This document shows, piece by piece, positions 40,081-47,769 of a DNA stretch of 64,000 nt. The position numbers were made by a program, and so were the translations under genes. Below the pieces are notes generated by a model. It searched no databases, was not told the DNA's origin, and saw nothing but the letters and a program-made list of their open reading frames with translations. The DNA is taken from positions 90,785-154,784 of the forward strand of contig JACJWK010000006.1 in NCBI GenBank assembly GCA_020637195.1, read 5' to 3'. Origin of the DNA: Microthrixaceae bacterium. Lineage in GTDB: Bacteria; Actinomycetota; Acidimicrobiia; Acidimicrobiales; DATDAH01. The first letter of the stretch is position 1. Each line of letters starts with the position of its first letter.

Positions 40081-41193
40081 GTGATCGGGTCGAGAGGTGT
40101 CGGCTTCGGAGTGGTCGTCGTGCTGGTCCTGGCAGGCGTCGTGGCCGGGAGCGGTCGCCCCGCAGGGGCGGCGGGGTGCGCGCCCGACGATCTGGGCGCC
40201 GCCGGGCTGCACAACTTCGAGCCCGCCCCGGTCGCGCTGTCGGGCGACGGCGGCATCGTGGCCTTCGTCGACCGGGCCAACGATCACATCGTGGTCCGCG
40301 ACGTCCGCACCGGTGCGGTCGAGCAGGTGGACCCGGTCCACGACCAACCCATGATGGCGGCGCCCTCCCTGTCCCGTGACGGGACGCTGCTCGCGTACGT
40401 CGAGGTCCACGTGATCTCCTCTCGGGGCGGGCTCATCCCGCTGCCGCAGGCCTACGTCCTGGACCGGGCCACCGGCGCCCGGACCGAGATCGCCCCGGAT
40501 CTGTACCCGTGGCACCCCGCGCTGTCACCGGATGGGCGAAGCGTCGCCTACCTGACCGACCTCGAGGGGCACTACCTGCCGGACACGCTGGTTGGGCGTG
40601 AGTTGGCCTCGGGACAGGAGACGGTGCTGGCCACGGGGCTGCTCGACGCCTGGCACGGGGGTGCACCCCTCTCGGTGTCGGGTGCGCGGGTCGTGTTCAG
40701 CGGGCACTTCGACCCGCGCCGCCCCGTCGGACTGCATCTGTACCGCCGCGCGACCGGGGACCACCGGGAGGTCACTCCGGACCCGCCGGGACGGGGCCGG
40801 TCGCCCCGGTTGCTGCTCGATCGGCGACGCGTCACCTTTCGCACCGGGCTCGCCGGGGACCGCGACAACCCGGGCCGGTCCCATGTCCTCGACCTGGCCA
40901 CGGGCAGGAGCCGGGTGGTTCGGCCGGGTGCCCTCGACGGGATGCTCTCGGGCGATGGCCGGCGCGTGGTCTACGCGTCACCGGAGGACCGGCTCGGGCA
41001 GAACCCCGAGCACAACGTGGAGCTGTTCCGCTTCGACCGTGACACCCGCACCACGAGGCAGCTCACGTCGACGGCGGCCGGCCGACCGTCACTGCTGGCG
41101 GTCTCGGACGACGGTGGCACCGTCGTGTACGCCTCCCAGCGCAATCGGGACGGCTCGCTCCAGTTGGCCGTGAGCGGGCCCTGCGGCGGCTGA
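40081..41193 (+). CDS. Secreted TolB/WD40-like beta-propeller protein
   Basis: A 370-residue exported protein: signal peptide (VGFGVVVVLVLAGVVAGSG), then six or seven blades of the TolB-type pattern with SGDGGIVAFVDRAND, LSRDGTLLAYVE, LSPDGRSVAYLTD, LSGDGRRVVYAS and VSDDGGTVVYASQRN. Two Cys residues (GCAPDD near the start, GPCGG at the end) could close the propeller by a disulphide. GTG 40081 is the start. It is divergent from the kinase gene. No partner is evident. Confidence 0.87.
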   Translation: MIGSRGVGFGVVVVLVLAGVVAGSGRPAGAAGCAPDDLGAAGLHNFEPAPVALSGDGGIVAFVDRANDHIVVRDVRTGAVEQVDPVHDQPMMAAPSLSRDGTLLAYVEVHVISSRGGLIPLPQAYVLDRATGARTEIAPDLYPWHPALSPDGRSVAYLTDLEGHYLPDTLVGRELASGQETVLATGLLDAWHGGAPLSVSGARVVFSGHFDPRRPVGLHLYRRATGDHREVTPDPPGRGRSPRLLLDRRRVTFRTGLAGDRDNPGRSHVLDLATGRSRVVRPGALDGMLSGDGRRVVYASPEDRLGQNPEHNVELFRFDRDTRTTRQLTSTAAGRPSLLAVSDDGGTVVYASQRNRDGSLQLAVSGPCGG

Positions 41194-41227
41194 GGGGAAC
41201 GCGCGGAGGTCGACCCGCACGATCAGG

Positions 41228-41506
41228 TCAGAGGGCGAGCCAGGCGAGGAGGCCGGCGAGCGCGCCGAGGGCGATCACGATGCCGCCGATGGCCAGCCAG
41301 CGGTTGCGCCGGCGGTGGTGGCCCAGGCCGAAGTCGACGAGGTCCTCCTGCCGCCGGCGACGCAGGTAGGCGTCGTCACGCCGGGAGCCCACCTTGGGCA
41401 GGTGCTGGTGGGGGTGCTCCTTGCGGCGGCGGGTGTCGCGCGCGGCCCGCTTCTGGCCCCGCTGGCTCTGCGCCCGCGCTCGCTTCGCCGCCTTGCTCTT
41501 CGCCAC
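41228..41506 (-). CDS. Small basic membrane protein
   Basis: A 92-residue protein: a very basic N-terminal 68 residues (AKSKAAKRARAQSQRGQKRA, then RRRKEHPHQHLP and YLRRRRQEDLVDFGLGHHRRR) and one C-terminal membrane helix (WLAIGGIVIALGALAGLLAWLAL). A tail-anchored basic protein that might bind nucleic acid at the membrane. GTG 41506 lies six bases after TAAGGT, whose spacer GGGGAG could also work as a ribosome-binding site. Confidence 0.78.
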   Translation of the reverse strand: MAKSKAAKRARAQSQRGQKRAARDTRRRKEHPHQHLPKVGSRRDDAYLRRRRQEDLVDFGLGHHRRRNRWLAIGGIVIALGALAGLLAWLAL

Positions 41507-41518
41507 CTCCCCACCTTA
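41504..41518 (-). promoter_or_regulatory. Leaderless -10 box (TAAGGT, 6-base spacer)
   Basis: On the minus strand TAAGGT (41518-41513), six bases, GTG 41506. Confidence 0.5.
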
Positions 41519-41536
41519 GGAGCGAGCCTGCGTTCT

Positions 41537-41576
41537 GGCTCCCGATTCGATCGCCAGGGCCGTCGAATCGGGAGCC
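41537..41576 (-). terminator. Terminator hairpin of the TetR-P450-NMO operon
   Basis: Perfect 14-bp arms GGCTCCCGATTCGA (41537-41550) and TCGAATCGGGAGCC (41563-41576), 12-base loop, just after the last gene of the operon. Confidence 0.7.
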
Positions 41577-41596
41577 GGAAACCGGGCGGGTGACGG

Positions 41597-42730
41597 TCAG
41601 ACGCCGGCGGCGGCCTCGTTGAGCTGGTCGAGGTGCTCGGTGGCCTCGAGGTACTCGTTGACCCAGCGCTCGATCACCGCCGCCGACTTCTCGACCTTCT
41701 CGAACTGGCCCACCACCTGGCCCACCGGGTTGAAGGCGACGTCAACGGTCTGGTCCGGGTAGCGGTGGGTGGCCGACACGGCCATGCCCGACACCATGTA
41801 CTGGAGCGGCATGCCGAGGGGCTCGGGGTTGCCCTCGGCCTCCCACGCCTCGGTCCAGTCGTTGCGCAGCATGCGGCAGGGCTTGCCGGTGAACGAGCGG
41901 GAGCGGACCGTGTCGCGCGAGCCGGCCTTGATGTAGGCCTCCTGCTGCACCGGCGTGTTCTCGGCCTCCTCGACCATCAGCCACTGCGAGCCCGACCACG
42001 CGCCCTGGCAGCCGAGGGCCAGCGCCGCCGCGATCTGCTCGCCGCTGCCGATGCCGCCGGCGGCCAGCACCGGGCGGGGGGCCACCGCCTTCACCACTTG
42101 GGGCCACAGGACGATCGAGCCGACCTCGCCGCAGTGGCCGCCGCCCTCGCCGCCCTGGGCGATGATGATGTCCACGTCGGCGTCGGCGTGCTTGAGGGCC
42201 TGGTAGGGCGAGCCGCACAGCGCCGCCACCTTGCGACCGGCGTCGTGGATGTGCTCGATCATGTCGCGCGGCGGCGTGCCCAGCGCGTTGGCGATCAGCG
42301 TCATCTTCTCGTGCCGGAGGGCGATCTCGACCTGCGGGGTGGCGGTGGCCTCGGTCCAGCCGAGGAGCTGGAGGGTGTTGTCGTCGCCCTCCTCGACGGG
42401 CACGCCGTGGTCGCGGAGCAGGTCGCGGGCGAAGTCGAGGTGGCCCTGCGGGACCATGTCCTGGAGCATCTTCGTCAGGTCCTCGGTGGACATGTCCGCG
42501 TCCATGCCCTCGTACTTGTTGGGGATGACGATGTCGACGCCGTAGGGGTGGTCGCCGATGTGCTCGTCGATCCAGTTCAGCTCGATCTCGAGCTGCTCGG
42601 GCGAGAACCCGACGGCGCCGAGCACGCCGAAGCCGCCGGCCTTGGAGACGGCGACGACGACGTCGCGGCAGTGGGTGAAGGCGAAGATGGGGAACTCGAT
42701 GCCCAGGTCGTCGCAGATCGGGGTGCGCAT
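41597..42730 (-). CDS. Nitronate monooxygenase-family flavoprotein
   Basis: A 377-residue TIM-barrel FMN protein of the nitronate monooxygenase (2-nitropropane dioxygenase) family. Blocks: the N-terminal IEFPIFAFTHCRDVVVAVSKAGGFGVLGAVGFSPE, VDIIIAQGGEGGGHCGEVGSIVLWPQVV (FMN phosphate and catalytic-His region), LAAGGIGSGEQIAAALALGCQGAWSGSQWL. Actinobacteria often carry such enzymes within lipid or steroid gene sets, where the true substrate is not a nitroalkane. ATG 42730 is the start; 56 bases separate it from the P450 stop, and TetR-P450-NMO form one operon. Confidence 0.92.
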   Translation of the reverse strand: MRTPICDDLGIEFPIFAFTHCRDVVVAVSKAGGFGVLGAVGFSPEQLEIELNWIDEHIGDHPYGVDIVIPNKYEGMDADMSTEDLTKMLQDMVPQGHLDFARDLLRDHGVPVEEGDDNTLQLLGWTEATATPQVEIALRHEKMTLIANALGTPPRDMIEHIHDAGRKVAALCGSPYQALKHADADVDIIIAQGGEGGGHCGEVGSIVLWPQVVKAVAPRPVLAAGGIGSGEQIAAALALGCQGAWSGSQWLMVEEAENTPVQQEAYIKAGSRDTVRSRSFTGKPCRMLRNDWTEAWEAEGNPEPLGMPLQYMVSGMAVSATHRYPDQTVDVAFNPVGQVVGQFEKVEKSAAVIERWVNEYLEATEHLDQLNEAAAGV

Positions 42731-42786
42731 GGTGGTGGTGTCCTGTTCTCTCGGTCTCGTGCTCGGGGGTGTCGTTCTCGGGGTCG

Positions 42787-43989
42787 CTACCAGGCGACGG
42801 GCATCCGCTTGATGCCGTTGACGAAGTCGCTGCGGAGCCGGTCGGGCGGCGCCGTCAGGTGGATGTCGGGCAGGCGGTCGACGATCTGGCGCATGGTGGC
42901 CTTGATCTCGGCCCGGGCCAGGCTGGCGCCCAGGCAGTAGTGCACGCCGCCCCCGCCGAAGGTGACGTGGTCGTTCGGCGTGCGGCCCACGTCGAAGCGG
43001 TGCGGATCGTCGAAGACGTCCTCGTCGCGGTTGGCCGAGGCGTAGTACATGACCACCTTGTCGCCCGCCTTGACGGGCACGCCCCGGATCTCGGTGTCGT
43101 GTCGGGCGGTGCGGCGGAAGTTGTGGATCGACGAGCCGTACCGCAGCATCTCCTCGACGCCGGTGTCCCACAGCGACGGGTCGTCGCGGAGGCGCTGGGC
43201 CTGGTCGGGGTGGTCCAGCAGGGCCAGCAGCGACAGGTTGATCAGGTTCCGGGTGGTCTCGTTGCCGGCGACGACGAGGGAGATGAAGAACAGGTTCAGC
43301 TCCATGTTGTCGAGCCGCTCGCCGTCGAGCTCGGCCTCCACGAGGGCGGTCATCAGGTCGTCGCGGGGGTTCTGGCGCCGGTCCTCGGCGACGGCGTCGC
43401 AGAGCGCGTAGACCTCCATGGAGGCCAGCTCGGGGTTTACGTGGGCGTACTCGGGGTCGTCGCGCGAGCCGATGAGGAGGTTGGACGCCTCGAACATCCG
43501 GGGCCACTCCTCCTTCTCGAGGCCGATCATCTCGCAGATCATCTGGACCGGCACCTGGCCGGCGATCTCGCTGACGAACTCGGCCTCGCCGCGGTCGATC
43601 ACGGCGTCGATCACCCGCTCGGCCCGCTGCTCGATGTCCTCGACCAGCCGGGCGATCATGCGCGGCGTGAACGCCCCCGACACCAGGCGGCGGACCCGGT
43701 TGTGCCTGGGCGGGTCCATGTTGAGGATCGACAGGCTCAGCTGGGCCATCGACTCCTCGTCCTGGCTGGGGATGAACGTGGCCCCCAGCTCGCTGGAGAA
43801 GGTCTCCCAGTCGTGGCTGATCCGCCGCACGTCGGCGTGCTTGGTGACGGCCCAGAAGCCGGTGTCGCCGGGCTCGGGGTGCCAGCACACCGGCGCCTCG
43901 CGTCGCAGGCGGTCGAACTGGTCGTGGGGGATGCCCCGCCCCCAGGTCTCGGCGAGGAGGTCGATCCCCTCGATCTCGGTCATGGTCAT
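42787..43989 (-). CDS. Cytochrome P450
   Basis: A 400-residue bacterial P450. I-helix AGNETTRNLINLSLLALLDHP, ExxR in VEEMLRYGSSIHNFRR, and the haem-binding loop FGGGGVHYCLGASLARAEI with the Cys ligand. The FGGGxHxCLGxxLARxE form is that of actinobacterial CYP125/142/124-like enzymes that oxidise sterol side chains and branched lipids; the exact family needs alignment. ATG 43989 overlaps the TetR stop (ATGA); a second ATG two codons later is possible. Confidence 0.94.
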   Translation of the reverse strand: MTMTEIEGIDLLAETWGRGIPHDQFDRLRREAPVCWHPEPGDTGFWAVTKHADVRRISHDWETFSSELGATFIPSQDEESMAQLSLSILNMDPPRHNRVRRLVSGAFTPRMIARLVEDIEQRAERVIDAVIDRGEAEFVSEIAGQVPVQMICEMIGLEKEEWPRMFEASNLLIGSRDDPEYAHVNPELASMEVYALCDAVAEDRRQNPRDDLMTALVEAELDGERLDNMELNLFFISLVVAGNETTRNLINLSLLALLDHPDQAQRLRDDPSLWDTGVEEMLRYGSSIHNFRRTARHDTEIRGVPVKAGDKVVMYYASANRDEDVFDDPHRFDVGRTPNDHVTFGGGGVHYCLGASLARAEIKATMRQIVDRLPDIHLTAPPDRLRSDFVNGIKRMPVAW

Positions 43990-44597
43990 CGGGCGGTCGC
44001 TCCTGTGGTCTGAGGATCGAGGTCGGGTCGGCTGGTGCCCGCCACCACGCCCACCAGGGCGGCGACGGCGAGCTCGTCGGTGACGGAGGCGGGGTCGACG
44101 CGGCGCATCAGCTCGAGGCCGAGCAGCACGCCGATGACCGCCGGGCCCACCTCCGGCGACGCGTCACCGGAGCGGCCGGCCAGCTCGACGATGCCCTTCC
44201 ACGCGCCCCGGTAGCGGCGCACGAGGTGCTCGCGGGCGTCGGGGTTGCGGGCGGCGTGGGCCCACAGCTCGAGCTCGAGGCTGATCCAGCGGTCGCCGCC
44301 GACGACCGGCTCGGACACGTTGCGCCACAGCACGGCGAGGCGTTCTGCGAGGGTGGTGGCGGTGGACAGCTCGGCGCCGATCACGAGGCCGAGCTCCTCG
44401 ACCCAGGTGTCGAGCAGGGCGATGAGCACGCCGTCCTTGCCGCCGAAGTGGTCGTAGACCGCGCCCGACGTCCGGTCGGCCCGCTCGGCGATGGCGTCGA
44501 TGGACGTGCCGTCGACGCCCCGCTCGGCGAACAGCTCGGCGGCGGCGGTCAGCAACCGGCGGCGGGTCTCGGCCCGACGCTCCCCCTGGGTGGCCAT
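43986..44597 (-). CDS. TetR-family transcriptional regulator (autoregulated operon head)
   Basis: A 203-residue TetR repressor. DNA-binding part: ETRRRLLTAAAELFAERGVDGTSIDAIAERADRTSGAVYDHFGGKDGVL at residues 9-57. The C-terminal helical domain probably binds a lipid or drug ligand. It is the first gene of an operon with P450 and nitronate monooxygenase (4-base overlap with P450). A perfect 14-bp palindrome overlaps its own -10 box (44606-44622), so it should repress itself and the two enzymes until the P450 substrate appears. Confidence 0.92.
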   Translation of the reverse strand: MATQGERRAETRRRLLTAAAELFAERGVDGTSIDAIAERADRTSGAVYDHFGGKDGVLIALLDTWVEELGLVIGAELSTATTLAERLAVLWRNVSEPVVGGDRWISLELELWAHAARNPDAREHLVRRYRGAWKGIVELAGRSGDASPEVGPAVIGVLLGLELMRRVDPASVTDELAVAALVGVVAGTSRPDLDPQTTGATAR

Positions 44598-44611
44598 CGG
44601 GAAAAAGGATA
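44595..44611 (-). promoter_or_regulatory. Leaderless -10 box (TATCCT, 8-base spacer)
   Basis: On the minus strand TATCCT (44611-44606), eight bases, ATG 44597. Confidence 0.55.
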
Positions 44612-44622
44612 GGACGTCCTAT
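44609..44622. promoter_or_regulatory. 14-bp palindrome, probable TetR operator
   Basis: ATAGGACGTCCTAT, perfect symmetry, overlapping the last bases of the -10 box. It stands out as the only AT-rich spot of the gap. The remainder of the gap to 44872 holds only the 16-bp repeat at 44782. Confidence 0.75.
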
Positions 44623-44781
44623 GTATCTCGGGCAACCGATGGAAGTTGGGCGAGCGGCCGACGGGTCGCTCGGCCGCCGAGGGCCTCGACGGCGGTGCCG
44701 AGTCGTGGCGCGGCGCGGCCTCACCCGACGCGTGCACCGCCCTGCGGGACGACGCCGTGGCGTCCCACGGAGGCCGTCTCG

Positions 44782-44797
44782 GCGTTCCGCGGAGCGC
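44782..44797. repeat. 16-bp palindromic repeat, copy 4
   Basis: GCGTTCCGCGGAGCGC, identical to copies 1 and 5. Confidence 0.7.
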
Positions 44798-44860
44798 ATC
44801 GACGCGTCCCGCACCGACACCGGACCGCGACGGTCGCCGCGGCATGGTCCCCGGGTCGGC

Positions 44861-44875
44861 CACACTCGAAGGGTG
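44861..44875 (+). promoter_or_regulatory. Leaderless -10-like box (CACACT, 6-base spacer)
   Basis: CACACT at 44861-44866, six bases, GTG 44873. Confidence 0.5.
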
Positions 44876-45292
44876 AGCGCCACCGACGATCTCGAGGCCG
44901 TCAAGGCGCTGAAGGCCCGCTACTTCCGGCTGCTCGACACCAAGGACTGGGAGGGGTTCCGGGCGCTGTTCACCGACGACGTGGCCATCGACACCTCGGC
45001 GGCCGGTGGGACGGTGACCACCGGCGCCGACGACTTCGTCGCCTTCCTGGTCGACGTGCTCGCCGACGCCGTCACCGTCCACCAGGGCCACATGCCCGAG
45101 ATCGAGCTGACCGGCCCCGACTCGGCGACGGGGATCTGGGCGCTGCACGACGTCGTGATCTTCCCGACCGGGCTGCGCCTCGACGGCTTCGGCCACTACC
45201 ACGAGACCTACGCCAGGGAGGCCGACGGCTGGCGCATCGCCTCGTCCACCCTCACCCGTCTCCACCAGGACTTCCGCGGCGGCGACGACTGA
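44873..45292 (+). CDS. SnoaL-like / nuclear transport factor 2-fold protein
   Basis: A 139-residue NTF2-fold protein: DLEAVKALKARYFRLLDTKDWEGFRALFTDDVAIDTSAAGG, then VHQGHMPEIELTGPDSATGIWAL and FGHYHETYAREADGWRIASSTLTR. This is the SnoaL_4-type pattern of small dehydratases, cyclases and ring-hydroxylase-like beta subunits. The start is GTG 44873, since upstream in-frame sequence is spacer. It is divergent from the TetR-P450 operon, so it might act on the same compounds; that is an inference. Confidence 0.86.
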   Translation: MSATDDLEAVKALKARYFRLLDTKDWEGFRALFTDDVAIDTSAAGGTVTTGADDFVAFLVDVLADAVTVHQGHMPEIELTGPDSATGIWALHDVVIFPTGLRLDGFGHYHETYAREADGWRIASSTLTRLHQDFRGGDD

Positions 45293-45321
45293 GCGGGCCT
45301 GAGACGTCGCCCGGGGCGGGA

Positions 45322-45579
45322 TCAGCCCACCCGCAGCACCTCGACGTCGTAGGCGTCGAAGGCGTCGTCCGCGGTGACGAGGACGAGCCCGAGCAGGTCG
45401 GCCCGGACGACGAGGAGGCGGTCGAACGGGTCCCGGTGGATCGGCGGCAGTGCCGCGACGCCGAGGGCGTGCGGGTGCTCGAACGCGACGGGCGTGGCGC
45501 CGATGGCCTCGACGCGGGACGGGACGGAGCGCGCGGGCGGCTCGGGCAGGTCCAGGCGACCCAGGCCGTGCTTGACGCT
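45322..45579 (-). pseudogene. PIN-domain toxin relic (C-terminal half, VapC-like)
   Basis: From about 45579 to the stop at 45322 the frame reads SVKHGLGRLDLPEP, VEAIGATPVAFEHPHALGVAALPPIHRDPFDRLLVVRA, and LVLVTADDAFDAYDVEVLRVG. This is the second half of a PIN toxin of the type partnered by Phd/YefM antitoxins: HRDPFDRLLV and VTADDAFDAY hold the C-terminal acidic residues. The first 45-50 residues, including the first catalytic Asp, are missing, and the frame joins directly to the antitoxin relic. It is not expected to be active. Confidence 0.72.
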
Positions 45580-45705
45580 CCTCGGGCGCCTCGAAGCGCC
45601 CGCGGTCCACCCCGAACCGCCGGGTGCCCTCGCCGCCCGGCCGCACCAGCCGGGCGACGGCCACGCCCCGGTTGGTGATGATGATCTCCTCGCCGGCGGC
45701 GGTTG
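45580..45705 (-). pseudogene. Phd/YefM-type antitoxin relic
   Basis: Just 3' of the tRNA-Ser CCA end the minus strand reads TAAGEEIIITNRGVAVARLV and continues to RRFGVDRGRFEAPEE. That is the middle and C-terminal part of a Phd/YefM antitoxin. The N-terminal 25-30 residues are missing at the tRNA side and the last residues are missing at the toxin junction near 45580. The module therefore carries two deletions. Confidence 0.7.
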
Positions 45706-45706
45706 C

Positions 45707-45795
45707 GTGGCGGAGGGAGCGGGATTCGAACCCGCGGGACCTTGCGGCCCACTGGTTTTCAAGACCAGCGCAATCGTCCGCTCTGCCATCCCTCC
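45707..45795 (-). tRNA. tRNA-Ser (anticodon TGA)
   Basis: On the minus strand: acceptor GGAGGGA (45795-45789) pairs with TCCCTCC (45717-45711); discriminator G, then CCA encoded (45709-45707). Anticodon arm CTGGT-CTTGAAA-ACCAG gives TGA. The long variable arm GGGCCGCAAGGTCCC and T arm with GGTTCGAATCC are as expected for a type II serine tRNA. 86 bases plus CCA. Confidence 0.97.
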
Positions 45796-45834
45796 GAGCG
45801 GCGAGGGTACCCGCCGGCGGGGGGCGGGAGGCCG

Positions 45835-45850
45835 GCGTTCCGCGGAGCGC
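45835..45850. repeat. 16-bp palindromic repeat, copy 5
   Basis: GCGTTCCGCGGAGCGC, upstream of tRNA-Ser and downstream of pheA. Confidence 0.7.
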
Positions 45851-45934
45851 CGCGACCCGGGCGGTCCGGACCGCGGCCACGGTCACGATCGTGCCGCCGC
45901 CGCCGCCGCCGGCGAGCACGCGGTCGGCCGGTGG

Positions 45935-46897
45935 CTACGGCCGGATCTGGCCGCGCAGCGCCGCCACCCAGGCGTCGGCCTGGGCCCACGCGGCCTCGGC
46001 GTCGCGGCGGACCGCGGCGCCGTGGGCGCCGGCGGCCGGGTACGAGCCCAGGAACTTCACGTCCTCGCACTTGGACTTGAGGTCGCGCAGGCAGTCGGCC
46101 ACCAGCTCGTCGCCGACGTGGCCCTCGAGGTCGATGATGAAGCAGTAGTCGCCGAGGCCCTTCTTGGTGGGGCGCGACTCGAGCTTGGTGAGGTTGATGC
46201 CCCGGGCGGCGAACTCGCCCAGGATGGCGAGCAGCGAGCCGGGCTGGTCGGTCCGCTGGAAGATGACGATGCTGGTCTTGTCGTGGCCGGTGGGGGCGGG
46301 GACCCCCTCGCGGGCCAGCAGCACGAAGCGGGTGGCGTTGGCGGTGTGGTCCTCGATGTCGGTGGCGAGCACGTCGAGCCCGTAGAGCTCGGCGGCGAGG
46401 GCGGTGCCGATGGCCGCCACCGTCGGGTCGCCGCCGTCGGCCACCGAACGGGCCGCCTCGGCGGTGGAGGTGGCGGCGGCGGTGCCCGCGTCCGGCAGGG
46501 TACGGCGCAGGAAGGCCGGGCACTGGGCCAGCGCGTGCGGGTACGAGACCACGGTGGTGACGCCGCCGAGGTCGGCGCCGCGCACCCCGAGCAGGTCGAG
46601 CTGGACGGGGATCTCGACCTCGCGCTGGATGCGCAGGTCGGCCTCGAAGGCGAGCGTGTCGAGGGTGACGTTGACGGTGCCCTCGATGGAGTTCTCGATG
46701 GGGACGAAGCCGAGGTCGACGTCGCCGGCGCCGGTGGCGGCGATCACCTCGGCGATGGTGGCCCGGGGCACCAGGGTGGCGCCCTTCAGGTCGTCCTGGG
46801 TGAGCAGGGCCTGCTCGGTGAAGGTGCCCTCGGGGCCCAGGAAGCCGACGCGCCGGGAGCCGGGGGCGGGCGCGTCGGATGGGGCGGGGGCGGCCAT
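45935..46897 (-). CDS. pheA: Prephenate dehydratase
   Basis: A 320-residue monofunctional prephenate dehydratase (prephenate to phenylpyruvate, phenylalanine synthesis). Catalytic domain: RRVGFLGPEGTFTEQALL, FVPIENSIEGTVNVTLD, and NATRFVLL with the TRF motif. The ACT domain follows: DKTSIVIFQRTDQPGSLLAILGEF and the Phe-binding ESRPTKKGLGDYCFIIDLEGH, so feedback inhibition by phenylalanine is expected. ATG 46897 lies eight bases after TATCCT, in a promoter shared with larB. Confidence 0.95.
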   Translation of the reverse strand: MAAPAPSDAPAPGSRRVGFLGPEGTFTEQALLTQDDLKGATLVPRATIAEVIAATGAGDVDLGFVPIENSIEGTVNVTLDTLAFEADLRIQREVEIPVQLDLLGVRGADLGGVTTVVSYPHALAQCPAFLRRTLPDAGTAAATSTAEAARSVADGGDPTVAAIGTALAAELYGLDVLATDIEDHTANATRFVLLAREGVPAPTGHDKTSIVIFQRTDQPGSLLAILGEFAARGINLTKLESRPTKKGLGDYCFIIDLEGHVGDELVADCLRDLKSKCEDVKFLGSYPAAGAHGAAVRRDAEAAWAQADAWVAALRGQIRP

Positions 46898-46919
46898 GAG
46901 CGGTCAGGATAGTGACGTG
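46895..46919. promoter_or_regulatory. Overlapping divergent -10 boxes (bidirectional promoter 2)
   Basis: Plus strand: CAGGAT (46905-46910), six bases, GTG 46917. Minus strand: TATCCT (46911-46906), eight bases, ATG 46897. The hexamers share five base pairs; 19 bp separate the start codons. Confidence 0.65.
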
Positions 46920-47711
46920 GACGAAGCCGCCCTCCGGGCATTGTTGGACGACCTGGCCGCCGGCCGGGTGGGCGCCGACGACGTGGTCGCCCGCCTGCGC
47001 CGTCTCCCTTTCGCCGACCTCGGCTTCGCCCGGGTCGACCACCACCGGGCCCTGCGCCAGGGCATGGCCGAGGCGGTCTACGGCCCGGGCAAGACCCCCG
47101 ACCAGTGCGTGGCCATCGTCGCCGAGCTGCTCCGGGCCGAGGCCACCTCGCCGGTGGTGCTCACCCGGGCCGACGACGCCCAGGTCGACGCCGTGCTCGC
47201 CGCGCACCCCGACGGCCGCCTCTCCGGCGGCCGGCCGGCCACGGTGGTGTGGCGGGCCGCCCCCGAGCGCCCCGGCCGGGTGCTGGTGGTCACCGCGGGC
47301 ACGTCCGACCTGCCCGTCGCCGACGAGTGCGCGGCCGTGCTGCACGCCCACGGCCTGCGCCCCGAGCGCCTGGCCGACGTCGGCGTCGCCGGCATCCACC
47401 GCCTGCTGGCCGCCGCCGACGAGGTGACCGCGGCCGACGCGGTCGTGGCCGTGGCGGGCATGGAGGGCGCGCTCGCCTCGGTGCTCGGCGGCCTGACCGC
47501 CGCGCCGGTCGTCGCGGTGCCCACCAGCACCGGCTACGGCGCCGGCCTCGAGGGGGTCACGGCGCTGCTGTCGATGCTGGCGTCGTGCGCGTCGGGGATG
47601 ACGGTGGTGGGCATCGACAACGGGTTCGGGGCGGCGTGCGCGGTCGTCCGCCTGCTCAACGCCGCCGACCGCCTCGCCCCGTCCATCGACCCGGCCAACT
47701 CGAGGCGATGA
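46917..47711 (+). CDS. larB: Nickel pincer cofactor biosynthesis protein LarB
   Basis: A 264-residue LarB-type pyridinium-3,5-biscarboxylic acid mononucleotide synthase. The N-terminal half has LGFARVDHHRALRQGMAEAVYGPGKTPDQ; the C-terminal half is a PurE-like domain with VVTAGTSDLPVADECA, DVGVAGIHRLLA, VAVAGMEGALASVLGGL and VPTSTGYGAGLEGVTALLSMLASCASGM. GTG 46917 is preferred because a leaderless box precedes it; ATG 46896 in the same frame would overlap the pheA start codon. larC follows after 58 bases. LarB makes the precursor of the nickel cofactor of lactate racemase and related enzymes. Confidence 0.93.
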   Translation: MDEAALRALLDDLAAGRVGADDVVARLRRLPFADLGFARVDHHRALRQGMAEAVYGPGKTPDQCVAIVAELLRAEATSPVVLTRADDAQVDAVLAAHPDGRLSGGRPATVVWRAAPERPGRVLVVTAGTSDLPVADECAAVLHAHGLRPERLADVGVAGIHRLLAAADEVTAADAVVAVAGMEGALASVLGGLTAAPVVAVPTSTGYGAGLEGVTALLSMLASCASGMTVVGIDNGFGAACAVVRLLNAADRLAPSIDPANSRR

Positions 47712-47769
47712 CGGTCGGAACCCGACCCCGATCGCCTCGAGAACGCCGACGCCCGGACGGGGCGCCGTC

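Noticed and set aside
42289..43888. Single long protein joining P450-shadow and nitronate monooxygenase
   Set aside because: The upstream part is an out-of-frame copy of the P450 gene; the true start is ATG 42730.
45322..45789. Complete 155-residue minus-strand protein overlapping tRNA-Ser
   Set aside because: Its first third is tRNA and antitoxin sequence in the wrong frame; only the C-terminal PIN half is meaningful.
46896..46919. larB starting at ATG 46896
   Set aside because: That ATG overlaps the pheA start codon on the other strand and lies upstream of the CAGGAT box; GTG 46917 fits the leaderless pattern.
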